64,000 nt of DNA from Acidobacteriaceae bacterium (GCA_027307045.1 DAHUXR010000001.1:1-64000), one strand, 5' to 3'. Positions 35,226 through 44,048 are shown, counted from the first letter of the stretch. Numbers and translations are program-made. Notes: generated by a model from the letters alone, not told the origin.

Positions 35226-36661
35226 TCGGCTGCCTCGGTGGTCATCGTTATCTCCTCGATCAAGACCGCGTCCCCTGAGCTGCTGGCAAAGTCCTTGGAA
35301 GCGGGAAAAGACCGCATCCAGACAATTTGTCCCGCGCTTTCAATCACTGGCCAGGCCTTGCGCTGGGCCGATGAAATCTCATGCCCCAGCCGACCCGGCT
35401 GCAGCAACTCTTTTACTTTCTTGGGGGATTGGGTGTGGACCGGAAAGAATTTATCTCCAGCACGCCAATTTCTTACTTTCAACTCGGAACCCAGCAGGCT
35501 TGCTTCTAAGAGCGTTGCCCCATTATAACCTGAAGCCTTTTGTTTTCCATGACTTATTAAGCTTGCCCGGATGGTGATTCCAGCCTCCGGAACAGTAACT
35601 TCACCCGGAATTGGTAGCGAATAGCAGTAGTTTTCCGATGCTTTTTGCGGATTTCGGCTGAATTGGATCTCCCTGGTGCTGCGATTTGCCATCAGGCCAT
35701 CCGGTAATGCTAGCTTTGCACCCGACTTCCCATGTTCCGCCAGCGCCGTAAGCTGTTGAATATGCTTGAATTCAAGTGAAACGCCGAGCCTGAGTGCGGT
35801 GTTATGGACAACTTGGCGCTGGATGGCCACAGGCAGGCTTCGCAAACCTGACACATCCATTGCCAGGACACCCTGGGCGTCGCCGCTTGAACTGCGGCCG
35901 CTGCGGCTGGGCTTGCCCTCATGAACCAGCCTCGGCAGCAATGCGGAGAGCTCGTTGCTCCAATAGTCATTCTCGGCCTGCGCAACTTCCGCAAGATCCG
36001 CCAAGGTCTGCCGGATTGCCGGATTGAAGTCGCGTTCAAGCAGAGGCAGCAGGATATGCCGGACGCGATTGCGAGTATGGCCAAGATCCAGGTTGGATGA
36101 ATCCTCGCGCCAGCATTGGCCTTTTGCCTTCAGATATTCCTCGACTTCATGTCGGCTGGTGGTTAGAAGCGCCCGGACGAGGTGCTTTGTTTTGTGAGCG
36201 GGAGCGATTCCAGACAGTCCGCGCGCACCGGTACCGCGCAGGATTCGCATCAGCACGGTTTCCGCCTGATCGTCGAGCGTATGGGCCGTGGCGATCTTGT
36301 CGGCCTTGCCTTGTTCGATTAGCTCCGCGAACCATTGATGTCGTAATTCGCGTGCGGCTGTTTCAAGGCTGATCTTTCTCTGGGAGGCGTGCTGTGGTGC
36401 GTTACCCGAGCCACAGTAGAATTCTAGTTCCAGCTTCGCAGCTAATCCCCTGACGAACTCCTGGTCTGTATCGGCCTCAGCGCCTCGAATCTGGTGATGG
36501 AAGTGGGCCACCGAGAGCACGATGCCAAGTTCCTCCCGCAAGTCCGCCAGGATGCGGAGAAGGGTCACGGAGTCCGCGCCGCCGGAGCAGGCGACTGCAA
36601 CGCGCTCTCCCGGCCGGAGCAGTTGCTGTTCGCGGATATATTTGAGGACTTTTTCCAGCAT
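35222..36661 (-). CDS. tilS: TilS, tRNA(Ile)-lysidine synthase
   Basis: 479 residues. The N-terminal PP-loop SGGADS at about 26-31 binds ATP; the enzyme attaches lysine to C34 of tRNA-Ile2 so that it reads AUA. Further features are ARELRHQWFAELIEQGKADK and TAHTLDDQAETVLMRILRGTGARGL (conserved lysidine-synthase segments about 94-155), and a C-terminal substrate-binding domain with LRNWRAGDKF and VKELLQ. An AAGGG lies before the ATG at 36661; a start at 36688 would reach almost into the divergent gene. It begins the tilS-hpt-ftsH group. Confidence 0.93.
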   Translation of the reverse strand: MLEKVLKYIREQQLLRPGERVAVACSGGADSVTLLRILADLREELGIVLSVAHFHHQIRGAEADTDQEFVRGLAAKLELEFYCGSGNAPQHASQRKISLETAARELRHQWFAELIEQGKADKIATAHTLDDQAETVLMRILRGTGARGLSGIAPAHKTKHLVRALLTTSRHEVEEYLKAKGQCWREDSSNLDLGHTRNRVRHILLPLLERDFNPAIRQTLADLAEVAQAENDYWSNELSALLPRLVHEGKPSRSGRSSSGDAQGVLAMDVSGLRSLPVAIQRQVVHNTALRLGVSLEFKHIQQLTALAEHGKSGAKLALPDGLMANRSTREIQFSRNPQKASENYCYSLPIPGEVTVPEAGITIRASLISHGKQKASGYNGATLLEASLLGSELKVRNWRAGDKFFPVHTQSPKKVKELLQPGRLGHEISSAQRKAWPVIESAGQIVWMRSFPASKDFASSSGDAVLIEEITMTTEAAE

Positions 36662-36708
36662 TGAGCCCTTGGAAACACTTCGTACCATTGTGAAATAATT
36701 GCCAGCCT

Positions 36709-37122
36709 ATGTACAGGAAACCGAGCACGCTGAAGGGCCGGGCCATTTTCAGTTTTGGCTTGGGCTTCGGGATATTTCTTCTTGGCGTCACTCTGAGGAC
36801 GCTGCTGGACAGCTGGGACGTGAGCGGCGTGACAGCGGCAGTCGATGACCTGCTGATCGGCGTTCTTGCGGGAGTCCTGGTATTCGCCTATGAGCGTCAC
36901 CAGCACAAGCTCATTCTTGAAAAGATGCGCGTAATCTCTGAGATGAACCACCACGTCCGCAATGCGCTCCAGCCGATCATGTATTCGCCGTATTTAAAGG
37001 AACAGGCAGATCAAGTCAAAGTCATTCAGGAAGGAACCCGTCGGATTGAATGGGCGCTGCGAGAAGTGCTTCCAGGAGAAGACGCGGTCCCGCCAAGCTC
37101 CAAATTACCAAACTCGGCATAG
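36709..37122 (+). CDS. Two-helix membrane protein with histidine-kinase-like DHp helix
   Basis: 137 residues. Two membrane helices (about 13-30 and 46-62) are followed by a cytoplasmic helix EKMRVISEMNHHVRNALQPI, which resembles the DHp H-box of sensor kinases (E-x-x-HHxRN-x-L-x-P) but has no ATPase domain after it. The protein ends with a second helix RRIEWALREVL. It may be a phosphotransfer or dimerising partner for kinases, or simply a membrane protein of unknown role. It is divergent from tilS with 47 bp between the starts and lies 61 bp before ispD. Confidence 0.6.
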   Translation: MYRKPSTLKGRAIFSFGLGFGIFLLGVTLRTLLDSWDVSGVTAAVDDLLIGVLAGVLVFAYERHQHKLILEKMRVISEMNHHVRNALQPIMYSPYLKEQADQVKVIQEGTRRIEWALREVLPGEDAVPPSSKLPNSA

Positions 37123-37183
37123 AAGTCCACAGCCTAAGCAGCGGCAGCCGTTAACAGACAAAGTTGTTATACTTTTCTCCCCA

Positions 37184-37906
37184 ATGAAGGTTACCGTCAT
37201 TATTCCCGCGGCCGGTCTTGGCACACGCATGGCGCCGGCCGGCAAAAAAGGCGCGCCCTCAAAACAATTTTTTGAAATCAGCGGAACGCCCATCGTGATT
37301 CACACGCTGCGCGTCTTTGCGCGCAACCGGCAGATCAGCCAGATTGTGGTGGCGTTGCGTAAAACTGAGATGGAGCGCTTTACCCGCCAACTGGAAAAAG
37401 AAAAGCTCTCCGAAAAAGTGAAGGTCGTGGAAGGCGGCGAACATCGGCAAGAATCCGTGGCCAACGCGCTGGCGCAGCTCAAAGCTGCACCTGACGACAT
37501 TGTGCTGGTGCATGACGCCGTGCGGCCGTTCGTCGACGATGAAATTATTGCCAACGTGATTCATGAAGTGGAGAAGCATGGCGCCGCCATCGCCGGATTG
37601 CCCGCGGTTGATACCATCAAGCAGGTCGAGCGCGCGGCAGAAGGCGCGATTATTACTTCGACCATCCCGCGTGAACGAGTCGTGCAGGCGCAGACGCCGC
37701 AAGGCTTTCGCTATGAGTTGATCAAACGTGCCTTTGACAGCGCAGCCGCCGACGGTTTTACCGGCACCGACGAAGCCTCCCTGGTGGAACGCCTGGGAGA
37801 GGGCGTCTGGGTGGTGATGGGCTCGGCCAGAAATATCAAGATCACCACGCCGGCAGACATGGAACTGGCGGAGTACTTGATGCGTTTCACCACTGATTCA
37901 CACTGA
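37184..37906 (+). CDS. ispD: IspD, 2-C-methylerythritol 4-phosphate cytidylyltransferase
   Basis: 240 residues of the MEP isoprenoid pathway cytidylyltransferase. The nucleotide-binding start VIIPAAGLGTRM is at 5-16, with Lys27 in the PSKQF motif; VHDAVRPF and TIPRERVVQAQTPQGFRYELI follow, and the C-terminal NIKITTPADMELAEYL is typical. It makes CDP-ME from MEP and CTP. The ATG at 37184 begins the domain; a longer frame from 37046 is out of place. The last six codons (TTDSH and stop) come from the left arm of the inserted repeat element, so the original C-terminus has been replaced. Confidence 0.95.
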   Translation: MKVTVIIPAAGLGTRMAPAGKKGAPSKQFFEISGTPIVIHTLRVFARNRQISQIVVALRKTEMERFTRQLEKEKLSEKVKVVEGGEHRQESVANALAQLKAAPDDIVLVHDAVRPFVDDEIIANVIHEVEKHGAAIAGLPAVDTIKQVERAAEGAIITSTIPRERVVQAQTPQGFRYELIKRAFDSAAADGFTGTDEASLVERLGEGVWVVMGSARNIKITTPADMELAEYLMRFTTDSH

Positions 37907-37917
37907 TGACACTGATC
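37890..37917. repeat. Left arm of GxxExxY cassette
   Basis: 28-bp arm made of CACTGAT units at 10-bp spacing. Its reverse complement matches the right arm at 38357-38384 at 26 of 28 positions. It overlaps the 3' end of ispD, and the ispD stop codon (37904-37906) lies inside it. Confidence 0.85.
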
Positions 37918-37921
37918 GAAA

Positions 37922-38347
37922 ATGGCAATTGACTCCAATTACAAACATTCTGAATTGACCGACACGGTCATTGGCGTCTTCTACGATGTCTACAATGAAT
38001 TGGGCTTTGGTTTTGTCGAATCCGTCTATCGGAATTCATTGCGCCTCGCGCTTTTGGAGAAGGGGTTGTCAGTGGAGCAGGAAGTAGCCGTATCTGTATT
38101 TTTTCGCGGCCAAAACGTTGGGGATTTTCGGGCCGATCTAGTGGTGAACGGAGCCATACTCCTTGAACTCAAGCCTGCTGAGCAGATCGTTGCCGCTCAT
38201 GAATCACAGGTATTGAACTATCTTCGATCTACCGCGCTAGCGCTTGGAATCATTCTGAATTTTGGCCCGAAGCCGCAAGTCCGTCGCTTGCTGTTGGATA
38301 ATTCGCGCAAACATGCAAAGACGCATCGCGCAGGAGGATCTGTTTGA
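37922..38347 (+). CDS. GxxExxY protein, PD-(D/E)XK nuclease-fold family
   Basis: 141 residues. The name-giving motif GFVESVY has Gly30, Glu33 and Tyr36. Asp72 (FRADLVV) and Glu82-Leu-Lys84 (LLELKPA) fit the D...ExK active site of the PD-(D/E)XK nuclease superfamily. Family members are uncharacterised and assigned to PF13366. The ATG is 4 bp after the left arm and has no ribosome binding site; translation may be coupled to the end of ispD 15 bp before. Its frame ends 9 bp before the right arm. The gene is alone between ispD and ispF, which are normally neighbours or fused. Confidence 0.85.
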   Translation: MAIDSNYKHSELTDTVIGVFYDVYNELGFGFVESVYRNSLRLALLEKGLSVEQEVAVSVFFRGQNVGDFRADLVVNGAILLELKPAEQIVAAHESQVLNYLRSTALALGIILNFGPKPQVRRLLLDNSRKHAKTHRAGGSV

Positions 38348-38356
38348 CTCTTTTCA

Positions 38357-38384
38357 GATCAGTGTCATCAGTGAAAATCAGTGG
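38357..38384. repeat. Right arm of GxxExxY cassette
   Basis: 28-bp reverse-complement copy of the left arm at 37890-37917, 26 of 28 positions, with one more base matching on the outside. It lies 9 bp before the ispF ATG and contains no coding sequence. Confidence 0.85.
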
Positions 38385-38393
38385 TAAGAAATC

Positions 38394-38933
38394 ATGAGAA
38401 TTGGCTACGGATGGGACTCCCACGAATTTCAAACCGGCGTCCCCCTGAAGATAGGCGGTGTGGAACTCCCGCATGACAAGGGCCTTGCCGGACACTCTGA
38501 CGGTGACGTTCTTCTGCACGCCATTACTGACGCGCTGCTGGGAGCTGTGGCGGCGGGCGATATTGGCAGCTACTTTCCGCCGACGGACCCCAAGTGGAAA
38601 GGCGCAAACTCTGTCATTTTTCTTGAAGAAGCGCTGAAACAGATACGGCTTGCCGGATACAAAGTAAGCAATATCGACTCCACGCTGATTCTGGCCGAGC
38701 CTAAGATCGTTCCCCACGCAAAAAAAATTCAGGCCCGCGTTGCGGAACTGCTGGGCGTGAAGCCCAATCAGGTTGGGATCAAAGCGAAGACTCCTGAGGG
38801 CATGGGCACCGACAACGCAGCGATCGCGCATGTGGCGGTGTTGCTGGAAAGGCCCGCCAGGATTCGACCAGCTACTAAAAAGGGATCTCGCAAAAAGAAC
38901 AGCAAACCCTTGAAACGCAGAAGAAGGGAGTAG
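38394..38933 (+). CDS. ispF: IspF, 2-C-methylerythritol 2,4-cyclodiphosphate synthase
   Basis: 179 residues; usual length is 155-160. The zinc ligands Asp8, His10 and His42 are in GYGWDSHEF and LAGHSDGDVLLHAI, and the C-terminal TPEGMGTDNAAIAH lies near the trimer interface. The enzyme cyclises CDP-ME 2-phosphate in the MEP pathway. A basic tail of about 20 residues (KKGSRKKNSKPLKRRRRE) is unusual. The start is ATG at 38394 with AAGAA before it. It is separated from ispD only by the GxxExxY element, so they were once adjacent. Confidence 0.95.
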   Translation: MRIGYGWDSHEFQTGVPLKIGGVELPHDKGLAGHSDGDVLLHAITDALLGAVAAGDIGSYFPPTDPKWKGANSVIFLEEALKQIRLAGYKVSNIDSTLILAEPKIVPHAKKIQARVAELLGVKPNQVGIKAKTPEGMGTDNAAIAHVAVLLERPARIRPATKKGSRKKNSKPLKRRRRE

Positions 38934-38990
38934 ACGGATGAACGAAAGTAGGAAAAGAAGATTAATCGGCTGCGTTTCAAAACTTGCTTC

Positions 38991-39024
38991 TCCTCCATTT
39001 CCTCCGTTCCTCCGTGTTTCAGGG
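38991..39024. repeat. Single short-period arm (TCCTCC units)
   Basis: A stretch of TCCTCCATT, TCCTCCGT and TCCTCCGTG units, about 8-9 bp apart, then TTTCAGGG. It has the form of one arm of the short-period elements seen at 13.0, 26.9 and 37.9 kb, but no reverse partner was found. It lies just upstream of the tricorn-like gene. Confidence 0.4.
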
Positions 39025-39112
39025 TTTTCAGCTCTTGTTTCTCGCGCAGCTCTGCTGCTAACCTAAGCTGCCTCGTCGAGTCAAATCATTTCACTTCCGG
39101 TTGGTGTCTCCT

Positions 39113-42100
39113 ATGAAAAATTCCCTCGTCCGTCTGTTCTTGGTCGTTGCTGTCTTCGTCTCTGCTCTCAGCGCGCATGCCGCGGGTCCGCTGCTCATGC
39201 AGAAGCCCACGCTTTCTAAGACGCACATCGCGTTTTCTTATGCGGGCGACCTGTGGCTCGTCTCACGCGAAGGCGGAGAGGCGCGACTCCTGACCAGCGG
39301 CGACGGAACCAAGACCGATCCAGTGTTCTCGCCTGATGGGAGCATGATTGCCTTTTCCGGCGACTATGACGGCAATGTGGATGTCTACGTGATGCCGAGC
39401 GAAGGCGGCGTTCCGCGCCGGCTTACGCACCATCCGGCAGTGGACGAGGTGGTCGGCTGGGCTCCCGATGGCAAATCCGTCCTGTTCCGCTCCACTCGCA
39501 ACAGCTATTCACGCTTTAACCGGCTATTTACCGTGTCGCTCGAAGGCGGCTTGCCTCATGAACTCCCGCTGCCTACTGCTGAATCCGGGGCGTTCTCCGC
39601 GGACGGCAAGCATATCGCTTATGTTCCGGTAGATAACAACCGCAGGCTTTCCGCCATTGGATGGAAACGCTATCGCGGCGGCAGGGCGTCACGCGTGTGG
39701 ATCGCGAACCTGTCTGATCTCAACGTGGACCAGGTGCCGCGCGAAACTTCCAACGACGGCAATCCGATGTGGGTTGGCGGCAAGGTTTATTTCCTCTCTG
39801 ATCGCAATGGCCCGTTCACGCTGTTCTCCTACGATCCGAAAGACAAGAAAGTTGAGCAGGCGCTTGCCAGCAACGGGGCTGATATCAAGTCGGCTTCCGC
39901 GGGGCCTGGCGCAATTGTCTATGAGCAGTTTGGTTCGCTGAATCTTTTTGATCCCGCGACGGGCAAAGCCAAAACAGTTGCGGTGACAGTGCCGGCGGAC
40001 CTGCCGAATGTCCGCCCGCATTTCAAAAAAGTTGAAAGCGAGATCGCTTCGGCCACGCTTTCTCCCAGCGGGGCGCGCGCGGTATTTCAAGCTCACGGCG
40101 AAGTGCTGACCGTACCGGCGGAAAAAGGCGATATCCGCAATCTGACGAACACGCCGGGCGTTATGGAGCGCGATCCTTCATGGTCGCCTGATGGCAAGTG
40201 GGTTGCGTATTTCTCCGATGAGTCCGGCGAATATCAGTTGTTCCTGAAAAATCCCGATGGCATGGGAGAAGCGCGAAAGATTTCTCTGGGAACACCGGCT
40301 TCCTTCTATTACGATCCGCTATGGTCGCCGGACAGCAAGAAAATTGCTTTCAGCGACAAGCGGCTCAACCTCTGGTATATCGATCTGGCCAAGGGCACGC
40401 CGGTAAAGGTTGATACCGATACGTACGACGCACCGCGGCGAACACTCGATCCCGTATGGTCGCCGGACAGCCGCTGGATTGCCTACTCCAAGACTCTCAC
40501 CAGCCACATGCACGCGATCTTTGCCTATTCGCTGGAGCAGGGGAAGAGCCTGCAACTGACCGATGGCCTGAGCGACGCGCGCTTCCCTGCTTTTGACCAG
40601 AAAGGACAATATCTCTATTTCACGGCCAGCACAGACGTAGGCCCGACAACCGGCTGGCTGGATCTTTCAAGCACCAATCGCCCGATTACGCGGAGTCCAT
40701 ATCTGATGGTGCTGCGCAAAGCCCAGCCTTCCCCGCTGGCGCCGGAGAGCGATGAAGAAAAGTCCGCCGCGGATGACGCTAAGCAAGATACCGACAAGTC
40801 ATCAGAGGCTGAAGACAAGGCGGAACAGGAACCAGGCAGCGCCGAGGAGACACCCAAGGCGCAGGACGCACGGGCCGCCAAGTCAGTAAAGAATGAAGGC
40901 GTAGTGGTGCGGATTGATGTGGAAAACATTGGCCAGCGCATTGTGGCCATGCCGATTCCGCCGCGCGACTACAGCAAACTTGTCGCTGGGAAGGCCGGAA
41001 CAATCTTTTTGATTGAAGATTCGCCGCGTCGCGGGCCGGACCAATTGAACACGCTCTGGCGTTTCGATCTCACGTCGCGCAAGCCGGAAAAGCTGATGGA
41101 AGGCGCAAATGACTTTGCCGTTTCGTTTGACGGCAAGAAGATGCTTTATAGCAAAGGGCGCCGCGAGAAAAAGAAGTGGTTCATCAGTTCGGCAACGGCG
41201 CCAGCCCGCGGTGAAGGCGGTCCGGCAGCAGGCAAGCCGGAAACCCCATTGGCTTTAACCAAGATGGAAGTCCGCGTCGATCCACGTGCGGAATGGAAGC
41301 AGGAGTACAACGAGGTTTGGCGGATTGAGCGAGATTTTTTCTATGATCCCAACCTGCACGGCCTGGATTTGGCCGCAACCAGGAAACAATATGAGCCCTA
41401 TCTGGAGAACGTGGGGAGCCGCTATGACTTCAGCTATCTGCTGGCGGAGATGCTGGGTGAACTCACGGTGGGTCACATGTACATCCGCACGCCTCCGGAG
41501 CCGCCGGCCGAGCAGGGCAAGGTGGGCCTGCTGGGCGCGGAATACACGATTGAGAATGGACGTTATCGGTTCCAAAAAATCTATCAGGGTGAAAACTGGA
41601 ACCCGCAGCTGCGCGCGCCGCTGACGCAGCCGGGAGTCAACGTGCAGGAAGGCGAATATCTGCTGGCCGTGAATGGCCGCGAGCTGCGCGGGACAGATGA
41701 AATCTTTGAGCTGTTTGAAGGCGCCGCGGACAAGTCGACTGTGCTCAAAGTCGGCCCCTCGGCAGATGGCAAGGGCGCGCACACTGTGATAGTGGCGCCG
41801 ATTGAGAGTGAAGCGGCGCTGCGCAACCGCGCGTGGATTGAAGGCAATCTGCAGAAAGTGGAAAAGCTCAGCGGCGGGAAACTGGCATACGTCTATCTGC
41901 CGGATACCGGCTTTGGCGGATACACATCATTCAACCGGTACTTTTTTGCCCAGGTGGGACGCGAAGGCGCTGTGATTGACGAACGCTTTAACGGCGGCGG
42001 ATCAGCGGCGGATTATGTGATTGATTACCTGCGGCGACCGCTCCAGAACTACTGGATGACGCGTGAAGGCCAGGACTTCACCACGCCCGAGGGAGCGATT

Positions 42101-42541
42101 TTTGGCCCGAAAGCCATGATCACCAACATGTATGCTGGTTCCGGAGGCGACGCGCTGCCGTGGTATTTCCGTGATGCCAAGCTGGGTCCGCTCGTCGGCA
42201 CCCGCACATGGGGCGGACTGGTGGGAATTTATGACTACCCCGAACTCATGGACGGCGGCGGTGTCACGGCGCCGCGTGTGGCTTTTTATAATCGCACGGG
42301 AGGCTGGGACGTGGAGAACCACGGCGTTGCGCCCGATTATGAAGTTGAAATCATGCCCAAGGACTGGGCCAGCGGGCATGATCCACAACTGGAAAAAGCG
42401 GTGGCGCTGGTAATGGATGCACTCAAGAAAAATCCGCTGCCCGTGGCGAAACATCCGGCGTTCCCCAATTACCATAACCAGCCCGCACAAGGCGTACCCG
42501 CAGCGGGACATTCAACAGCAACAGGCGGAAGGAAAAAATAA
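39113..42541 (+). CDS. Secreted tricorn-like protease (S41 family)
   Basis: 1142 residues with a signal peptide (about 1-23, cleavage near AHA). The N-terminal two thirds hold WD40-like beta-propeller repeats with recurrent WSPDGKWVAYFSD and WSPDSKKIAFSD patterns. A Glu/Lys/Ser-rich linker lies at about 545-590. A core helical segment (EVWRIERDFFYDPNLHGLDL) precedes His788 in TVGHMYI; a PDZ-like region follows, then the nucleophile region YAGSGGD with Ser1010. This is the arrangement of tricorn peptidases that degrade oligopeptides. Next to His788 is Gly, where tricorn usually has Ser. It probably acts in the periplasm. Confidence 0.93.
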   Translation: MKNSLVRLFLVVAVFVSALSAHAAGPLLMQKPTLSKTHIAFSYAGDLWLVSREGGEARLLTSGDGTKTDPVFSPDGSMIAFSGDYDGNVDVYVMPSEGGVPRRLTHHPAVDEVVGWAPDGKSVLFRSTRNSYSRFNRLFTVSLEGGLPHELPLPTAESGAFSADGKHIAYVPVDNNRRLSAIGWKRYRGGRASRVWIANLSDLNVDQVPRETSNDGNPMWVGGKVYFLSDRNGPFTLFSYDPKDKKVEQALASNGADIKSASAGPGAIVYEQFGSLNLFDPATGKAKTVAVTVPADLPNVRPHFKKVESEIASATLSPSGARAVFQAHGEVLTVPAEKGDIRNLTNTPGVMERDPSWSPDGKWVAYFSDESGEYQLFLKNPDGMGEARKISLGTPASFYYDPLWSPDSKKIAFSDKRLNLWYIDLAKGTPVKVDTDTYDAPRRTLDPVWSPDSRWIAYSKTLTSHMHAIFAYSLEQGKSLQLTDGLSDARFPAFDQKGQYLYFTASTDVGPTTGWLDLSSTNRPITRSPYLMVLRKAQPSPLAPESDEEKSAADDAKQDTDKSSEAEDKAEQEPGSAEETPKAQDARAAKSVKNEGVVVRIDVENIGQRIVAMPIPPRDYSKLVAGKAGTIFLIEDSPRRGPDQLNTLWRFDLTSRKPEKLMEGANDFAVSFDGKKMLYSKGRREKKKWFISSATAPARGEGGPAAGKPETPLALTKMEVRVDPRAEWKQEYNEVWRIERDFFYDPNLHGLDLAATRKQYEPYLENVGSRYDFSYLLAEMLGELTVGHMYIRTPPEPPAEQGKVGLLGAEYTIENGRYRFQKIYQGENWNPQLRAPLTQPGVNVQEGEYLLAVNGRELRGTDEIFELFEGAADKSTVLKVGPSADGKGAHTVIVAPIESEAALRNRAWIEGNLQKVEKLSGGKLAYVYLPDTGFGGYTSFNRYFFAQVGREGAVIDERFNGGGSAADYVIDYLRRPLQNYWMTREGQDFTTPEGAIFGPKAMITNMYAGSGGDALPWYFRDAKLGPLVGTRTWGGLVGIYDYPELMDGGGVTAPRVAFYNRTGGWDVENHGVAPDYEVEIMPKDWASGHDPQLEKAVALVMDALKKNPLPVAKHPAFPNYHNQPAQGVPAAGHSTATGGRKK

Positions 42542-42654
42542 TCTGCAAATGCCAGGGCATGGGCCTTTCCAAATAAGGCCCAGCTTTTGCTTCGCTGGGA
42601 GGGTTGAGATATTGCAGCGTAACTTTTCTGGCATTGGAGCGTAGAAAGGACACT

Positions 42655-42861
42655 ATGGGAAACAGACCAGCAGGTTATTGGGTTGTTCTGGTCATTGCGA
42701 TTGGCATGGCGGTGGCCGGTTTCGTAGTGAGGTCCTCTCCTGATCCACATAGGCATGCCATGGCGCCATATCTCGGCTGGGGAGCGATTGCCTTGTTGCT
42801 GATTGCGCGGTTCTTTCTTAGAGGGAAACCGGACACAACTCCGCCCTTGCCCAGGGATTAG
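42655..42861 (+). CDS. Small membrane protein, hypothetical
   Basis: 68 residues with two helices (about 8-27 and 41-57) and a Pro-rich tail. A GAAAGGA ribosome binding site sits 5 bp before the ATG at 42655, which rejects a longer upstream form. No domain was recognised. It may share a transcript with the preceding protease but lies 113 bp after it. Confidence 0.55.
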   Translation: MGNRPAGYWVVLVIAIGMAVAGFVVRSSPDPHRHAMAPYLGWGAIALLLIARFFLRGKPDTTPPLPRD

Positions 42862-42886
42862 GTGAGCAGGAATTTTCGGTCTTGAC

Positions 42887-43117
42887 TTAGCTAATGGAGA
42901 ACCAGATGCGCCCGGATTCAATCAATGCGATGAAGATGCCGATGATGAAGTAGAGATTCTGGGCAGTCGCGTCACTGGGGGGCGCGGGCAGCTGAACGCC
43001 GCGGCTGCGGAAGAAGCCGTCAAGTTGACGTTCCTGCTGCATGATCATGTTGGCCAGTGGACGATGAAAGACAGCGATGGCCACGCCCAACAGCAGTCTG
43101 GTGATTTCTACGATCAT
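42887..43117 (-). CDS. Small membrane protein, hypothetical
   Basis: 76 residues, starting MIVEITRLLLGVAIAVFHRP, with helices at about 2-20 and 52-70 and a polar loop with RSRGVQLPAPPSD between them. It is convergent with the small membrane gene at 42655. A longer frame from 43141 adds eight residues before the methionine chosen here. No function can be given. Confidence 0.5.
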   Translation of the reverse strand: MIVEITRLLLGVAIAVFHRPLANMIMQQERQLDGFFRSRGVQLPAPPSDATAQNLYFIIGIFIALIESGRIWFSIS

Positions 43118-43238
43118 ATGAGTTGAGTCTAAGCATGCCATCCCAGCGCGGCAATCAGTAGAAAAACCTAGTTAAAGGCGCAAAAGTGGTGCCGAACGGC
43201 CAATTACGCATGTTAGAATTGGGGCTAGTCCTTCCCCC

Positions 43239-44048
43239 ATGAACGCAGACCTGCAAAGACTCATCGAACTGGAAAAAATTGATCGGGAAGCCCTTCGCCT
43301 TACCGAAGAAGTCGCCAGCCTGCCCCGGCGGGTGGCCGCGATTGAAGCGAAGCTGGCCGAGCATAAGGCCGCCGTGGAGCAGGCCAAAGCCCGGGTCAAG
43401 AGCAATGAAGCCAGCCGCCGCCAGAATGAAGCCGAAATCAAGGCGTTCCAGGAAAAAATTGCCAAGTACCGCAGCCAGTCGTCGAGCGTAAAAACCAACG
43501 ATGAATACCGCGCACTGATGCATGAAGTGGAATTCGCGGAAAAGCAGATCAGCGGATGTGAAGACAAGATATTGGAACTCATGATCGGGCTGGAAAATGA
43601 AGAAAAAGCCCTCAAAGTTGCCGAAGCAGAATTAAAGACTGAAGCCGCGGACGTGGAGAAAGAGAAATCCGAAGCGCGTGTCCGCACGGCTGAAGACGAA
43701 AAGCTTCTGGCAGGCCTCAAGGGAAAGCGCGACGAGCTGCGCGCCGGCGTGGATTACAGCGCTTTGGCCCACTATGACCGCGTGATGAGGCAACGTAAAT
43801 CAGCGCTGGCTGAGGCCCGCGACCAGAAATGTATGGCCTGTTTTGTGATGGTCCGTCCGCAAATCTGGCAGGAAATTCGCACCAACGAGCAGATCATTAC
43901 CTGCAACTCCTGCGGACGAATCCTCTTCTTTGATCCTGCCAGCGAACCGGCGGCTCCGGAACCGGCCAAGAAGAAATCCAAGGCGCGCGCTGCTGAAGTG
44001 GAAACTGAAGCCCAGCAGCCTGAGCAGGAATCCACTCCTACACAGTAA
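43239..44048 (+). CDS. Coiled-coil protein with C4 zinc ribbon (CdsZ-like)
   Basis: 269 residues. A long coiled coil (about 1-195) with heptads of Leu, Ala and Glu/Lys is followed by a zinc ribbon: CMACF at about 200 and CNSCGRILFF at about 224, together C-x2-C...C-x2-C. The tail is Ala/Lys/Glu-rich. This is the CdsZ/CT398 architecture, widespread but poorly understood; some members interact with sigma-54 or type III secretion parts. A stop-start gap of 27 bp separates it from the methyltransferase gene at 44076, so the two probably form an operon. Confidence 0.88.
   Translation: MNADLQRLIELEKIDREALRLTEEVASLPRRVAAIEAKLAEHKAAVEQAKARVKSNEASRRQNEAEIKAFQEKIAKYRSQSSSVKTNDEYRALMHEVEFAEKQISGCEDKILELMIGLENEEKALKVAEAELKTEAADVEKEKSEARVRTAEDEKLLAGLKGKRDELRAGVDYSALAHYDRVMRQRKSALAEARDQKCMACFVMVRPQIWQEIRTNEQIITCNSCGRILFFDPASEPAAPEPAKKKSKARAAEVETEAQQPEQESTPTQ

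Noticed and set aside
37145..37173. Promoter directly before ispD (TTAACA / TATACT)
   Set aside because: The -10 is good, but the spacer to TTAACA is only 11 bp.
37046..37183. 46-codon N-terminal extension of ispD
   Set aside because: It overlaps the preceding gene and is not part of the IspD fold, which starts directly at the ATG 37184.
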